Shown here in pieces: positions 26,162-36,476 of a DNA stretch of 64,000 nt (the first letter of the stretch is position 1; every line of letters begins with the position of its first letter). The DNA is from Devosia aurantiaca (lineage in GTDB: Bacteria > Pseudomonadota > Alphaproteobacteria > Rhizobiales > Devosiaceae), in NCBI RefSeq assembly GCF_011058215.1, contig NZ_JAALFG010000005.1:62001-126000 (forward strand), given 5' to 3'. Made by a program: the position numbers and the translations under genes. The notes beneath the pieces are model-generated. The model was not told where the DNA came from, ran no database searches, and worked only from the letters and a program-made list of their open reading frames with translations.

Positions 26162-28725
26162 CTAGACCGAGGCGCCGTCGTTGGCTTTGACTTTCTTTTG
26201 CTCGACCGCGGCGACTTCTTCTTCGGACTTCTGCTTGAGGCCGAAGTTGATGAGGATGGGGCCGTTGACGATGACCGAGGAATACATGCCGACGAGCGAG
26301 CCGAAGGTCATGGCGATGGTGAAGCTGCGGAGCGCTTCACCGCCGAAGAGGACCAGCGGCACGAGGCCAGCAAGACCGTGAACTGGGTCAAGGACGTGCG
26401 GACGATGGTCTGGTTGATCGAAAGGTCGATCAGCTCAGGCAGCGGCATCTTGCGGTATTTCTGGAGGTTCTCTCGAATACGGTCGGAGACGACCACCGTT
26501 TCGTTAAGTGACAGACCCACCAGCGTCAGCACCGCGGCAATGGAGCTGAGGTTGAACTCGAGCCCGGTGATCGAGAACAGGCCGATGGTCATGATGATGT
26601 CGTGCGATGTCGTCGTGACCGCGGCGAGCGCGAACTGCCACTCGAAGCGGAACCAGATGTAGATGAGGATACAGGCAAGCGCGATGATGACAGCAATGGT
26701 GCCAGTCCAGGCGAGTTCGCCGGAGACGGTGCCGCTCACCGCTTCGACGCGGCGAACCTCATAGTTCTCGCTGGCCAGTGTATCGGTAACCTGCTGCACG
26801 GCGACCTGGTCAGCCGACTGGCCGCCCTCCTGGGCCTGAACGCGGACCAGAACGTCTTCGGGCGTACCAAAGCCCTGGACCTGGATTTCGCCAAGGTCTA
26901 GGCCGCTCAGGAGTTCGCGCACCTGGCCGACGTCAGCCGGGCTGCCCTGATGCTGAACTTCGATTGCGGTACCGCCGACGAAGTCGATGCCGAGATTGAA
27001 GCCCTTGAAGTAGGCGGCGCCGATCGAGACGACGGACATGATGATCGAAAGCGCAATGACATAGCGCGAGATCTTCATGAAGGGAATCTTGGTGCCGTCC
27101 GGAATGAAGCGGAAGTGCTGGATCTTGAGCACTTTCGGGCGAACGCGTTTGTACCAGAGGTGCACCTGGTAGTTGGTGACCGTGTACGAGGTGAAGAGCG
27201 AGGTCAGGATGCCGAGGCCGAGAGTGACGGCGAAGCCTTGCACCGGTCCGGAACCCATGAAGTAGAGCACGACGGCGGCGACAAGCTGGGTCAAGTGCGA
27301 GTCGACGATGGTGCCCCACGCACGTTCGAAGCCGGCATTGATGGCTTGGAGCGGCGTACGCCCTGCCCGCTGTTCTTCGCGCATGCGTTCGTAGATCAGA
27401 ACGTTGGCGTCCACGGCCATGCCGATGGTCAAGACGATGCCGGCGATGCCAGGCAGCGTCAGTGTCGCGCCGAGGGTGGAAAGCGCGGCGAAGATCAGAA
27501 TGATGTTGAGGATCAGCGAGACGTTCGCGAAAACGCCCCAGAGGCCATAGGCGACGACCATGAAGGCGACGACGAGCACGGCGGCGACAACACCAGCGGT
27601 AAGACCGGCCTGGATCGAGTCGGCGCCAAGGCTGGCGTCAACGGTGCGTTCTTCGATGACGTTGAGGCTGGCCGGGAGCGCGCCGGCGCGGAGAAGCACG
27701 GCGAGATCGTTGGCCGAGGCCGTGGTGAAGGAGCCGCTGATCTGGCCCGAGCCGCCGGTGATCGGCTGCTGAATGACCGGCGCGGTGATGACGGTGTCAT
27801 CGAGGACGATGGCGAAGCGCTGACCCACATTGCGGGCCGTGATTTCAGCGAAGGTGACGGCGCCGCGGGTGTCAAACTTGAAGCTCACCACCGGGATGCC
27901 GCGCTGCTGGTCATAGGCGGGCTGGGCGTCGATCAGGGATTCACCGCCGAGCGCCACGTCTTCGTAGAGCAGTTCGCGCGAGCCATCCTGGCTGTTGAGG
28001 ATCATGGTGCCGGCAGGCAGGCCCTGGGCCTCGGCCTGCTCCGGGGTCATGCCGGGATAGACCATGTGGAAGGTGAGGCGCGCGGTCTGCGAAATGATGT
28101 TCTTGAGGCGGGTCGAGTCACCAAAGCCCGGAACCTGGACAAGAACGCGGGTATCGCCCTGGCGCTGAATGGTCGGCTCGGTGGTGCCGAGTTCGTCGAT
28201 GCGCGAGCGGATAACTTCGATAGACTGGGCGACCAGCGAACTCATGCGCTGGGTGATGCCTTCGGGGGTCAGGGTGATCGAGAGCTTACCATCAGCCGTT
28301 TCGCCGAAAGCCAACTCGTTGACGCCGCCGCCGGCGGAAAACAGCGAATTGGACAGCGTATTCTGGATCGAGTTGATCGCGGTGACGGCCAGCTCGCGCT
28401 GGGTCGGATCGGTAAGCTCGATATAGATGGCGTTGGCAGCGGCATCGGTGGTGATGATGTTGCCGATGCCGTTCTGGTTGGCAAGGACGTTGCGGGCTTC
28501 GCGGCGAACGTCGGACAGGCGTTGCTCGACGATGCCGGCGCGATCGACTTCGAGCAGCAGGTGCGAACCGCCCTGAAGATCGAGGCCGAGAACCAGTCCG
28601 GGCTGCGGCAGCCATCCGGGCAGCGCTTGGCGCGCCGACTCGGGAAGAAAATTGGGAGCTGCAAGCAGGATACCCGCGATTGCGACGAAGAGGATCACAA
28701 ATACGCGGAACGGCGACTGGTTCAT
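26162..28725 (-). CDS. secDF: fused protein translocase subunits SecD-SecF, frame broken near 3' end
   Basis: A natural SecD-SecF fusion of about 854 residues that uses the proton gradient to help protein export. SecD motifs include GLVLGLDLQGGSHLLLEVD (about residue 45), GQRFAIVLDD and IGMAVDANVLIYERMREE. The SecF part begins near residue 540 with FNLGIDFVGGTAIEVQ and has LNETVVVSDRIRENL. After FTVLLA the frame drifts; one extra G in the plus-strand run at 26365-26366 restores LVPLVLFGGEALRSFTIAMT and a Lys-rich tail ending at 26162. yajC lies 60 bases upstream. Confidence 0.93.
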
Positions 28726-28749
28726 GTAAGGCGTCCTAGAAAGGCAGAA

Positions 28750-28772
28750 AGCCGGGGCATGATGCCCCGGCT
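28750..28772. terminator. perfect hairpin between yajC and secDF
   Basis: AGCCGGGGCAT-G-ATGCCCCGGCT is an 11-base-pair inverted repeat with a one-base centre. On the minus strand it is followed by TTCTGCCTTTCT, a poor T tract. It may act as an attenuator or RNA-stability element that lowers secDF relative to yajC, or it may be a small dispersed palindrome. Confidence 0.5.
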
Positions 28773-28785
28773 GGATCGGTTCGTC

Positions 28786-29136
28786 TTAAGCGACCGGCTT
28801 GTTGTCGTTAACCGGCTCGGACTTGGAACGCACATCGGCAACCATGCCACGGACCAGCTTGACCTTCACATTGGGCGAAATTTCGACTTCGAGGTCTTCG
28901 CCGTCGACGGCTTTGGTTACTTTGCCGACGATGCCCCCGGTGGTGACGACGGTGTCCCCGCGGCGGATGGCGGAGAGCATGGCTTGCTGGGCCTTGAGGC
29001 GCTTCTGCTGCGGGCGGAAGATCAGCAGCCAGAAAATCAGCACGAGAAGGGCGATCGGCATCAGCTGGATGAAGATGTCAGCCATGCCTCCGGGGGCTCC
29101 GACAGCATCCTGGGCATAGGCGGGCGTTACAAACAT
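28786..29136 (-). CDS. yajC: preprotein translocase subunit YajC
   Basis: A 116-residue membrane protein: one N-terminal membrane segment (FIQLMPIALLVLIFWLLIF) followed by RPQQKRLKAQQAML, then a small cytosolic domain with GDTVVTTGGIVGKV. YajC joins SecDF in the holo-translocon. The start ATG 29136 follows AGGAGATC; the longer frame to 29421 is not family-like. It heads the yajC-secDF pair. Confidence 0.95.
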   Translation of the reverse strand: MFVTPAYAQDAVGAPGGMADIFIQLMPIALLVLIFWLLIFRPQQKRLKAQQAMLSAIRRGDTVVTTGGIVGKVTKAVDGEDLEVEISPNVKVKLVRGMVADVRSKSEPVNDNKPVA

Positions 29137-29313
29137 CAAGCGATCTCCTAATCGTTTCTTCTTGGCGCGCTTTTGGAAAAGGGTCGGCTGGTGCGGGCTG
29201 GACGCTATCCAGCGGTCCTGCACTTGCGCCCCGGCCAAAATCGCGCGGACTATACATTTCGGGTTGGCTGATTGCAAAGCCAATAGCGCCGCCCATTTCA
29301 CAAGGACGAGACG

Positions 29314-30168
29314 GTGAAAACCAAAGACTATTTGAGCAGAATCGCCGATGCGCTGGAGATTCTTGCGCGCGGCTCCACAGCACCCGAACCGTTTCGGCTG
29401 GGCGAGGCTGACGCTTATCACTGGCAGGGAGAATCGGGGACGCTGCTGGCAGTGAAGAAAGTCTCGCGGGTGCCGTTACGGATGTTGCGCGGCATCGATC
29501 AGGTGAAAGGCATTTTGCTCAAGAATACCGAGCAGTTTGCGCGCGGCCACGGCGCGAACAATGCCCTGCTTTGGGGCGCGCGAGGCATGGGCAAGTCATC
29601 GCTGGTCAAGGCAATCCATGCCGATGTGCTGGAGCGCGAGGGTTTCGAGCGGCTGGTGCTGATCGAAATTGCGCGGGAAGATCTCGAAACGCTGCCCGTT
29701 TTGATGCGGGCGATCGCGGGCCAGGATGCGCGGTTTATCGTGTTCTGCGACGACCTCAGCTTTGATAGCGGCGAGACGAGCTACAAATCGCTCAAGACCA
29801 TTCTGGACGGCGGGCTCGAGGGGCGGCCGGAAAATGTGCTGTTTTATGCGACGTCGAACCGGCGGCATTTAATGCCGCGGGACATGATCGAGAACGAGCG
29901 ATCGACGGCGATCAACCCGGGCGAGGCGGTGGAGGAGAAGGTGTCGCTGTCCGACCGGTTCGGGCTGTGGTTGGGCTTCCACGATTCGGACCAGGACAAT
30001 TACCTGGCCATGGTCAGTGGATATGCCGAGTTCTATGGGCTCGCGATCGACGCGGAAACGTTGCGGGCGCGGGCGATCGAATGGGCGGCAACGCGTGGGG
30101 CGCGGTCGGGTCGTGTGGCGATCCAGCTGGTGCGGACGCTGGCAGGGGAAGAGGGCAAGGCTGTGTAA
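29314..30168 (+). CDS. AAA+ ATPase, DUF815 family
   Basis: A 284-residue ATP-binding protein with Walker A WGARGMGKSSLVKA (about residue 88), Walker B FIVFCDDLSF and the sensor segment VLFYATSNRRHLMPRDMIEN. The DUF815 family is widespread in proteobacteria without a settled function. In Hyphomicrobiales it sits between yajC and the NlpD-like gene, as here. It diverges from yajC and converges on the NlpD-like gene through a strong terminator. Confidence 0.9.
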   Translation: MKTKDYLSRIADALEILARGSTAPEPFRLGEADAYHWQGESGTLLAVKKVSRVPLRMLRGIDQVKGILLKNTEQFARGHGANNALLWGARGMGKSSLVKAIHADVLEREGFERLVLIEIAREDLETLPVLMRAIAGQDARFIVFCDDLSFDSGETSYKSLKTILDGGLEGRPENVLFYATSNRRHLMPRDMIENERSTAINPGEAVEEKVSLSDRFGLWLGFHDSDQDNYLAMVSGYAEFYGLAIDAETLRARAIEWAATRGARSGRVAIQLVRTLAGEEGKAV

Positions 30169-30171
30169 AGA

Positions 30172-30201
30172 AAAAGGGCCGCGCACCACTGCGGCCCTTT
30201 T
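30172..30201. terminator. bidirectional rho-independent terminator
   Basis: AAAAGGGCCGC-GCACCACT-GCGGCCCTTTT is a perfect 11-base-pair stem with A and T tracts on both sides. It lies between the convergent DUF815 and NlpD-like genes and can serve both. Confidence 0.92.
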
Positions 30202-30222
30202 CTGGAGATCTTGGGCAGGCGT

Positions 30223-31519
30223 TTAGCTGGCGAGCAGCGGGACGGGGTCGACCGGGGTTGCGCCCTTGCGCAGTTCGAAGTGGAGCTGCGGCTTGGAGAC
30301 CGAGCCGGTCTGGCCGACTGTGCCGAGCGCATCGCCGCGGCTGACGGTGGCGCCCTTGGCGACGCTCATGCCGTCGAGATGGGCATAGGCGGACACGTAG
30401 CCGTTGGGGTGACGGACCAGGATCAGGTTGCCATAGCCTTCGACGCCAGAGCCGACATAAATGACAGTGCCATTTTCTGCGGCCTTGACCGAGGAGCCGG
30501 CGGGCACGTCGATATTGATGCCGGTGCCACGCGAGGCGGCAAAATCCGTGATGACGCGACCGGAAACCGGCCAGCGGAACTTTTCGCTGCCCGACATGGC
30601 GGGCTCGGCGGCCGGAGCCGGTGCAGCTGCGACCTGGGTCGGCGCCGGTGCGGCGACGGGGGCCGGAGCTGGCGTTGCGGCAGCGGCGGTCGGCGCCTGA
30701 AGGGTGCCGGCGGCGGGAGCGAGGCCCGGCGTGGTCGGCACGGTGGCGAGGGTCTGGACATTGGCAGCGGCGACCTGCACAGGTGCCGGTGCTTGCGGCG
30801 CGGAGTTAACGAGGTCGCTGCGGCCCGGAATGATAACCTTCTGGCCGACGACGATCTTGTCCGGGCGAGGACAGGCCGTTGGCAAGGACAAGCGCCTGAG
30901 TGGTCACATCGTATTTACGGGCGATGGTATAGAGCGACTCGCCGCCGGCGATAGTGTGCGTGTAGGCACCATTGCTGTTTGCGGCAGCCGGTGCCGGCGG
31001 CATCGGAACGCTGGAATTGACGGGGAGCGAAGAGTTGGCGCCCAGAGCAGCGACCGCAGGAGCAGCCGGCAGCGGGGCAAGGGTCTGCTGTGCGGGCATG
31101 GCTTGCGGGGTTCCCATTGGTGACGACGAGTTCAACGAAGGCAAAGTCTGCGACTGCACGGTGGGCGTGGCGCCCGCCGGCTGCATCCAACCCGACGAAG
31201 CGGGCGCAGGAGGCAATGTGTTGCCACCACCATTCCAGCCACCGACCTGCGCAGGCGGCAGGTATTGCTGCATGCCGGCAACCTGCACGTTCTGTGCGGC
31301 GCCAAGGCTTGCGGGCATGGGCTGATTGAGCGTGGTGGGTGGGCGCGAATTGATCGCGCTGGTGGTCGTATTGTCGCCAAGGGTACGGCTGCCAAGGCTG
31401 GAACAGCCGGACAAACCAACCGCTGCCACTATGACACCGGCCACGGCGACTGCACTTCTCGGGGTCCGCAGGGAAACGCGATCACGCATCGGCTTACTCG
31501 TACGCAGGATACTCAACAA
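30223..31519 (-). CDS. LysM plus degenerate M23 lipoprotein (NlpD-like), frame broken once
   Basis: A lipoprotein of about 430 residues: signal peptide with lipobox VGLSGC, a Pro/Ala/Gln-rich linker, one LysM domain (YTHTIAGGESLYTIARKYDV) and a C-terminal LytM domain. The LytM zinc site is lost: RGTGINIDV in place of HxGxD, and QLHFE in place of HxH. It should therefore activate amidases, as NlpD and EnvC do, and not cut peptidoglycan. The frame breaks inside LysM; removing one G at 30861-30862 joins ANGLSSP to DKIVVGQKVIIPG. This is the only clear insertion among the broken genes. The start may be ATG 31489 (MRDRVSL) rather than 31519. Confidence 0.85.
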
Positions 31520-31613
31520 CTGAGTTTGAAACTACGCGGGTAAGGTAAAGACGAGTTTAAAGCCGATGCAGTTTGAGTGGAATTGTGTGAGCGTGATTCA
31601 GGGGTGGGTAAGG

Positions 31614-32389
31614 TTAAGAAGCGGTAGGAAGCTTCAAGGAAGCGAGCCGCTCCAAGGCCACCCGATGCGTGATCTGCAGGGCCATGGGGGTGACGGTGAT
31701 CTTGTTGCCTTTGCGCAGGACTTCAAAGTCGGCCCCGGGATCAAGCGGCAGGGGTGTTTCAGGGATGGCCATGAAGAAGCCACCGGGATTGTCGCTGGCG
31801 TAGTGACGGATGGGAGAGCGCGAGAAGCGCTGGTGTGGGACGGCGGCTAGACCGGTGACCTCGGATGTGTCGCAGAAGGGGAAGTTGACGTTGTAGAAAA
31901 CGTCGTCGCCTTCATGGGCCGCGAGGATCGCCTCAACCGTTCTGGCGCCGAAGTGGACGGCGTTGGCCCAGTCAGCCTGGCGCGAGCTGTTGTAGTCCAT
32001 GCACTGGCTCATGGCGATACCTATGGCACCTTGGAGAGCCCCTTCCCTGGCGCCGCCTGCCGTGCCCGAGCAGTTGACGATGTCGCCCAGGTTCTGGCCG
32101 GCATTGACCCCGGAGAGAACGAGATCGGCAGGCTTGTTGCCAAGGAGATGGGTCATGCCGGCAACGACGCAATCGGCGGGGAACCGCCGACGACGGCGAA
32201 GCGGCGGGGGCCGCGTTCATCGAGGGTCAATTCACGCCCAAAGGTGAAGCGGTGCCCTGCCCCGGATTGATTGCCGTCGGGTGCGACGATCCACACATCG
32301 TCGCTCAATTGGGCGGCGATATCGGCCATGATGGCAAGGCCCGGCGCATCCACGCCATCGTCATTGGTGAGGAGGATGCGCAGGGCCAT
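31614..32389 (-). CDS. surE: 5'/3'-nucleotidase SurE, frame broken once
   Basis: SurE is a metal-dependent nucleoside monophosphate phosphatase. The metal site LTNDDGVDAPG is at residues 6-16, followed by VWIVAPDGNQSGAGH. The frame breaks after FAVVGGS; one extra C in the C4 run (plus 32178-32181) restores SPADCVVAGMTHLLGNKPAD, then LVLSGVNAGQNLGDIV. The repaired protein has 258 residues, normal for SurE. It starts in an ATGA overlap with the serS stop. The pcm gene that often follows surE is absent here; a pcm homologue lies at 51665. Confidence 0.93.
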
Positions 32390-33717
32390 CAGCGCGAACC
32401 GATGGCGGTGAGGCCACCCATATAGGGCCGGAGCGCTTCGGGGATGGCCACCGAGCCATCTTCCTGCTGGTAGTTTTCGAGCACGGCAATAAGGCAGCGG
32501 CCGACGGCGGTGCCGGAGCCGTTGAGCGTGTGCACATAGCGCGGTGCCTGCTTCTCACCGGATGGACGATAGCGCGCTTCCATGCGTCGGGCCTGGAAGT
32601 CGCCGCAGACCGAAACCGAGGAGATTTCACGATAGGTGTTCTGGCCGGGGAGCCAGACTTCCATGTCATAGGTGCGGCGGGCACCAAAGCCCATGTCGCC
32701 GGTGCAAAGCTTCATGACGCGGTAGTGGAGACCGAGGCGCTGCAGCACGGTTTCGGCGGCCGAAAGCATGCGCTCGTGTTCGTTGAGCGATTCTTCGGGC
32801 GTAACGATCGAGACCAGTTCGACCTTGTTGAACTGATGCTGGCGCAACATGCCGCGGGTGTCGCGACCGGCCGAGCCGGCTTCGGAGCGGAAGCACGGCG
32901 TAAGCGCGGTGAAGCGGAGGGGGAGTTCCTCTTCCAATAGAATGGACTCGCGAACCATGTTGGTCAGCGGCACCTCGGCAGTGGGGATCAGCGCAAGGCG
33001 GCCATCACCGTGTTCGGTGAAGAAGAGATCTTCCTCAAATTTTGGCAGCTGGTTGGTGCCAAAGAGCGCTTCATCGCGCACGAGGACCGGTGGCTGCACT
33101 TCGAGGTAGCCGTGTTCGGTCGTGTGCAGGTCAAGCATGAACTGGCCGAGGGCGCGTTCGAGACGGGCTATCTGACCCTTGAGAATGACGAAGCGACTGC
33201 CGGAGAGCTTGGCAGCGGTCTCGAAATCCATGTCCTTTTCGGCAACGCCGATATCGAAATGTTCCTTGGGCGCAAAGCTCAGATGCGGTTTGGGCGGGCG
33301 AACCTTGGCTGCAGTGGCTTCGCTGCCGTTGGCACCGAAATATTCGACATTGTCGCTTTCGTCGTCGCCGGGCGGAACGTCGTCTAGCGGCATGTTGGGG
33401 AGGGCGGCGAGGCTGTCGCGAAGTTCCTTTTCGACGCCGCGTTCCTCCCTCTCACCTTCTGGAATGAACTCCTTGAGGCGACCGACTTCGGCCATCAGCT
33501 CCTGCGCCCTGGCTTCGTCCTTCTGCGCCTTGGCCTGGCCTATCTGCTTGGAAAGGCTGTTGCGCTTTCCCTGCGCTTCGTTGAGGCGAACGATAACCGC
33601 GCGGCGGCGCTCGTCGATGGCGATGAGATCAGCGGAGCGGACGGAGACATTCTTGCGCACCGACATGGCCTGATCAAAGGCTTCGGGGTTGTCTCGGATC
33701 CACTTGATATCGAACAT
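32389..33717 (-). CDS. serS: seryl-tRNA synthetase
   Basis: A 442-residue class II synthetase. The N-terminal coiled-coil arm (about residues 30-110) that binds the long variable arm of tRNA-Ser is present. Motif 2 is in [20 protein letters not shown] and motif 3 in [19 protein letters not shown]. One familiar stretch reads [16 protein letters not shown] where EISSCSNCGDFQ is usual, a mild variation. The stop overlaps the surE start, so the two genes are co-translated. Confidence 0.96.
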   Translation of the reverse strand: MFDIKWIRDNPEAFDQAMSVRKNVSVRSADLIAIDERRRAVIVRLNEAQGKRNSLSKQIGQAKAQKDEARAQELMAEVGRLKEFIPEGEREERGVEKELRDSLAALPNMPLDDVPPGDDESDNVEYFGANGSEATAAKVRPPKPHLSFAPKEHFDIGVAEKDMDFETAAKLSGSRFVILKGQIARLERALGQFMLDLHTTEHGYLEVQPPVLVRDEALFGTNQLPKFEEDLFFTEHGDGRLALIPTAEVPLTNMVRESILLEEELPLRFTALTPCFRSEAGSAGRDTRGMLRQHQFNKVELVSIVTPEESLNEHERMLSAAETVLQRLGLHYRVMKLCTGDMGFGARRTYDMEVWLPGQNTYREISSVSVCGDFQARRMEARYRPSGEKQAPRYVHTLNGSGTAVGRCLIAVLENYQQEDGSVAIPEALRPYMGGLTAIGSR

Positions 33718-33824
33718 CGTTGGTCTCGGGCCCAGGCCCGCCTCGTTGGTGACCGGGTTTGTTTACGGAGGTGGGTGTGGGGGTGCAAGGGGGAAGGTGT
33801 GGGCCCTGGTGGATGCGCGGGCGC

Positions 33825-33939
33825 CACCACCCGGCCTCCCCTTTAGGCGGGGGAGGAGTTTGGCCGGTGGGTGGCCGAGAACGTGCTCCGTACACGATGC
33901 GGCTCCTCCCCGGCTTACGGAAGAGGCTGGGTGCCGGGT
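33825..33939. repeat. intergenic palindromic repeat, family 2 (second copy)
   Basis: It runs from CACCACCCGGCCTCCCCTTT through GCGGGGGAGGAG to GGCTCCTCCCCGGCTTACGG and GGCTGGGTGCCGGG. Order and arms match the copy at 25479-25577. It separates tatC and serS, which are on the same strand, and so may act as a processing or termination point. Confidence 0.7.
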
Positions 33940-33944
33940 CTTGG

Positions 33945-34763
33945 CTAAGCCTGTTCGGCTTCCCGGGCCGCGAGGGCAGCCTTGCGGCGGCGTTCTATGA
34001 TGCGGACGGAGAGGATGGAGAGCTCGTAGAGGCCGTACATCGGGAGCGCGAGGCCGATCTGGGAGACCGGATCGGGCGGGGTGATGAAGGCAGCAATGAT
34101 CAGGATTATGACGATGGCGTAGCGGCGGCCATGCTCGAGCGTCTTGACCCCGACTAGGTCCAGTTGTGCCAGGAGGGTCAAGACGACCGGCAGCTGGAAG
34201 CAGACGCCGAAGGCGAGGATCAGCGTCATCGCTAGCGCCAGATATTCGGAAACCTTGGCGAGCAGCTTGATTTCTTCGGTCTGCATGCCGGCAAAAAAGC
34301 CGAGCGCCATGGGCAGAACGACGAAATAGACCATGGCTGCGCCGAGCAGGAAGAAGATCGGCGTTGCGATGAGATAAGGCACCAGTGCCTTGCGCTCGTG
34401 CTTGTAGAGGCCCGGAGAAACGAAGCCGTAGATCTGCGTGGCGAGGAACGGGAAACCCAGGAAGATCGCGCCGAAAAAGGCGAGGTTGACCTGCGTGAAG
34501 AAGAATTCCTGCGGCGCCGTGTAGATCAGCTCCATGTCACCCGGATTGGGGTAGATGGAGCGGTAGGGGTTGAGGAGAATATCGAAGATCTGGCCGGCGA
34601 AGAGGAAGCAGATCACCATCAGGACAACGATGGCGATGGCGCTGGCGATCAGGCGCTTGCGCAGTTCCACCAGATGCTCAAGCAGCGGGGCTTCGCTACC
34701 GGCGAGTTCGTCTTCGACTTCGGGCTTCGACTTGTCTTCGAGCTGGGGCTTGGTATCGGCCAT
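33945..34763 (-). CDS. tatC: Sec-independent protein translocase TatC
   Basis: A 272-residue membrane protein with six predicted segments. Family marks are the N-terminal APLLEHLVELRKRLI, the PFL-ATQIYGFVSPGLYKHERK loop and FGVCFQLPVV. TatC recognises twin-arginine signal peptides. It starts at ATG 34763, overlapping the repaired tatB stop by one base, in a tatABC order. The C-terminus is Arg- and Ala-rich. Confidence 0.95.
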   Translation of the reverse strand: MADTKPQLEDKSKPEVEDELAGSEAPLLEHLVELRKRLIASAIAIVVLMVICFLFAGQIFDILLNPYRSIYPNPGDMELIYTAPQEFFFTQVNLAFFGAIFLGFPFLATQIYGFVSPGLYKHERKALVPYLIATPIFFLLGAAMVYFVVLPMALGFFAGMQTEEIKLLAKVSEYLALAMTLILAFGVCFQLPVVLTLLAQLDLVGVKTLEHGRRYAIVIILIIAAFITPPDPVSQIGLALPMYGLYELSILSVRIIERRRKAALAAREAEQA

Positions 34764-35433
34764 TATTGTGCGTCTCCGGCCGGATCAGCAGGCTTTTGCG
34801 CGGCGCACGCGGCTTTTTCGGCGCGGCTGCGGCGTCGGCGGTTGTCGCTGCGGCAGGCTTGGTCGCGCGTTTGCGTGCCGGCTTGATGACGACCGGAACC
34901 GGTTCGGTGTCGGCAATCTCGACGTGATCGGCATCTGCGGTGGCGACATGGGCCGGCTTTGTGACGCGTTTGCGGGCGGCCCTCACCGGCGCGGTCTTTT
35001 CGATGGGCGCGAGGTCAGCCGGCTTTTCGGTTGGCATGAAGCCATATTCCGCGGCCAGCTCGGTGCTGGTCTTGGGTGCGGCGGGCATGCCGGCCTTGGC
35101 GCGAATTTCGTCGGCGACGCTTTCGACCTTGGGATCAGCGGGCTTGATGATACCGGACGGGCTTTGGGTGCCGTCCTTGTTCATGGTGTTGAACTCGCGG
35201 CGGATTTCGTCCGCCGTCTGCTTCAAAGGTGCGGTGATTGTAGAGCGCAGGTTGCGCACTTCATCAAGGCCGGTGGTCTTGTTGATCTCGCGCTGGAACT
35301 CGCGCCCCATGCGTTGAATCTGGCCGATCACCTTGCCGACGCGGTTCATGACGATCGGCAGATCTTTGGGACCGATGAAGATCAGCGCGACAACGCCGAT
35401 CACCAGCATCTCTGTCCAGCCTAGGCCGAGCAT
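34696..35433 (-). CDS. tatB: Sec-independent protein translocase TatB, 3' end likely frame-broken
   Basis: The N-terminus MLGLGWTEMLVIGVVALIFI, then GPKDLP, is the TatB membrane helix and hinge, followed by an amphipathic helix and a long Lys/Ala/Pro-rich tail. As written, the frame runs 68 bases into tatC and ends in an Arg-rich sequence. If one A is added to the A5 run (plus 34814-34818), the tail ends QKPADPAGDAQ at a TAA that overlaps the tatC ATG (34763-34765). That is the natural layout, so I infer a deletion here. TatB passes substrates to TatC-TatA pores. Confidence 0.9.
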   Translation of the reverse strand: MLGLGWTEMLVIGVVALIFIGPKDLPIVMNRVGKVIGQIQRMGREFQREINKTTGLDEVRNLRSTITAPLKQTADEIRREFNTMNKDGTQSPSGIIKPADPKVESVADEIRAKAGMPAAPKTSTELAAEYGFMPTEKPADLAPIEKTAPVRAARKRVTKPAHVATADADHVEIADTEPVPVVIKPARKRATKPAAATTADAAAAPKKPRAPRKSLLIRPETHNNGRYQAPARRQVEARSRRRTRR

Positions 35434-35491
35434 GGCAATAGTCTCCCCATAGCGGCGGGGCCGCTCTTAACTCCAGGCAAGGAGTTGCAGA

Positions 35492-35716
35492 TCAGACGTC
35501 GCGCGTGGTCGAGGTCTTCTCGGCTTCGCGCGCCGCTTCGATATCGGCGGTGGTCTGGATGCGGTCGGCAGGACGATCGTCGTCCCTCATGCCCTTCTGG
35601 AAGGCTTTGATGCCGGAGGCGACTTCGCCCATCATGCCGGAAATCTTGCCACGGCCAAACAGCAGGATGACAACAACGGCGACAACGAGAATGCCCCAGA
35701 TAGACGGCGCGTGCAT
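35492..35716 (-). CDS. tatA: Sec-independent protein translocase TatA
   Basis: A 74-residue protein with the short N-terminal membrane helix (IWGILVVAVVVILLFGRG), the conserved FGRGKISGMMGEVASGIKAF amphipathic helix and an acidic-basic tail. TatA oligomers form the export path for folded proteins. It leads the tatABC operon; tatB starts 58 bases downstream. Confidence 0.95.
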   Translation of the reverse strand: MHAPSIWGILVVAVVVILLFGRGKISGMMGEVASGIKAFQKGMRDDDRPADRIQTTADIEAAREAEKTSTTRDV

Positions 35717-35835
35717 GGTGGTTCCTCTAGATTCTGGTACGCGTTACACGCGATAAGTAACCCGAGAAATAGGTTCAAACGCGGGCAAACACAAGAACGC
35801 ACTCGTGATGGCAAGACAAAGGCGCGTGTGCTGAC

Positions 35836-36476
35836 CTAGGCGCCGTCGTCCTCGTCTTCTCGCTCACCGGTGTTGGCGTCGTCGAGCGGATCCTCGTCCG
35901 GGTGGAGCATGCCATCGAAGGGAAGCGGGATCTGGAGGTCTGGTGGCAGGCGGCCGGACAGAAGCCCCGAGCCTTTCAGTTCATCGAGCCCGGGAAGATC
36001 GGAGAGGCTGTCGAGGCCGAAGTGATCGAGAAAAGCCTCGGTCGTGCCGTAGGTGACCGGTCTGCCCGGCGTGCGGCGGCGGCCACGCATGCGCACCCAG
36101 CCTGCTTCCATCAGCAGATCGAGCGTGCCCTTGCCGGTTGCGACGCCTCGGACGTCCTCGATTTCGGCGCGGGTGGCGGGCTGGTGATAGGCGATGATGG
36201 AGAGGGTTTCGAGCGCGGCGCGGGAGAGCGGCCTGGTTTCGTTTTGCTCGCGCTGGAGGAGAAAGCCCAGGTCTTCTGCGGTGCGGAAGGCCCAGGCATC
36301 GCCGCGGCGGACGAGGTTCACTCCCCTGCCCCGTATTGCGCCCGAAGAATTTCGAGCAGCGCGGGGATGTCGGCTCCTTCGAGGAAGGGTGCGATATCGG
36401 CGGGACGCAGAGGTTCGGCGGAGGCGAACAGCAGCGCTTCGACGATGCGCAGCTGCCGCCCGACGACGTCGCTCAA
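35836..36476 (-). CDS. scpB: segregation and condensation protein ScpB, frame broken once
   Basis: ScpB is the winged-helix partner of ScpA and SMC in the chromosome condensin. The true N-terminus, from TTG 36476, reads LSDVVGRQLRIVEALLFASA and then EPLRPADIAPFL. The frame stops after QYGAGE; one extra G in the plus C4 run at 36323-36326 restores GGVNLVRRGDAWAFRTAEDL and ALETLSIIAYHQPATRAEIE. The TTG lies in a TTGA overlap with the scpA stop. The Arg-rich leader of the uncorrected frame (36510 down) is not real protein. Confidence 0.9.

Noticed and set aside
26950..29151. A 733-residue plus-strand open frame opposite secDF and yajC
   Set aside because: It is a shadow frame with biased composition (many Asp, Gly, His) and no ribosome site; secDF and yajC are certain.
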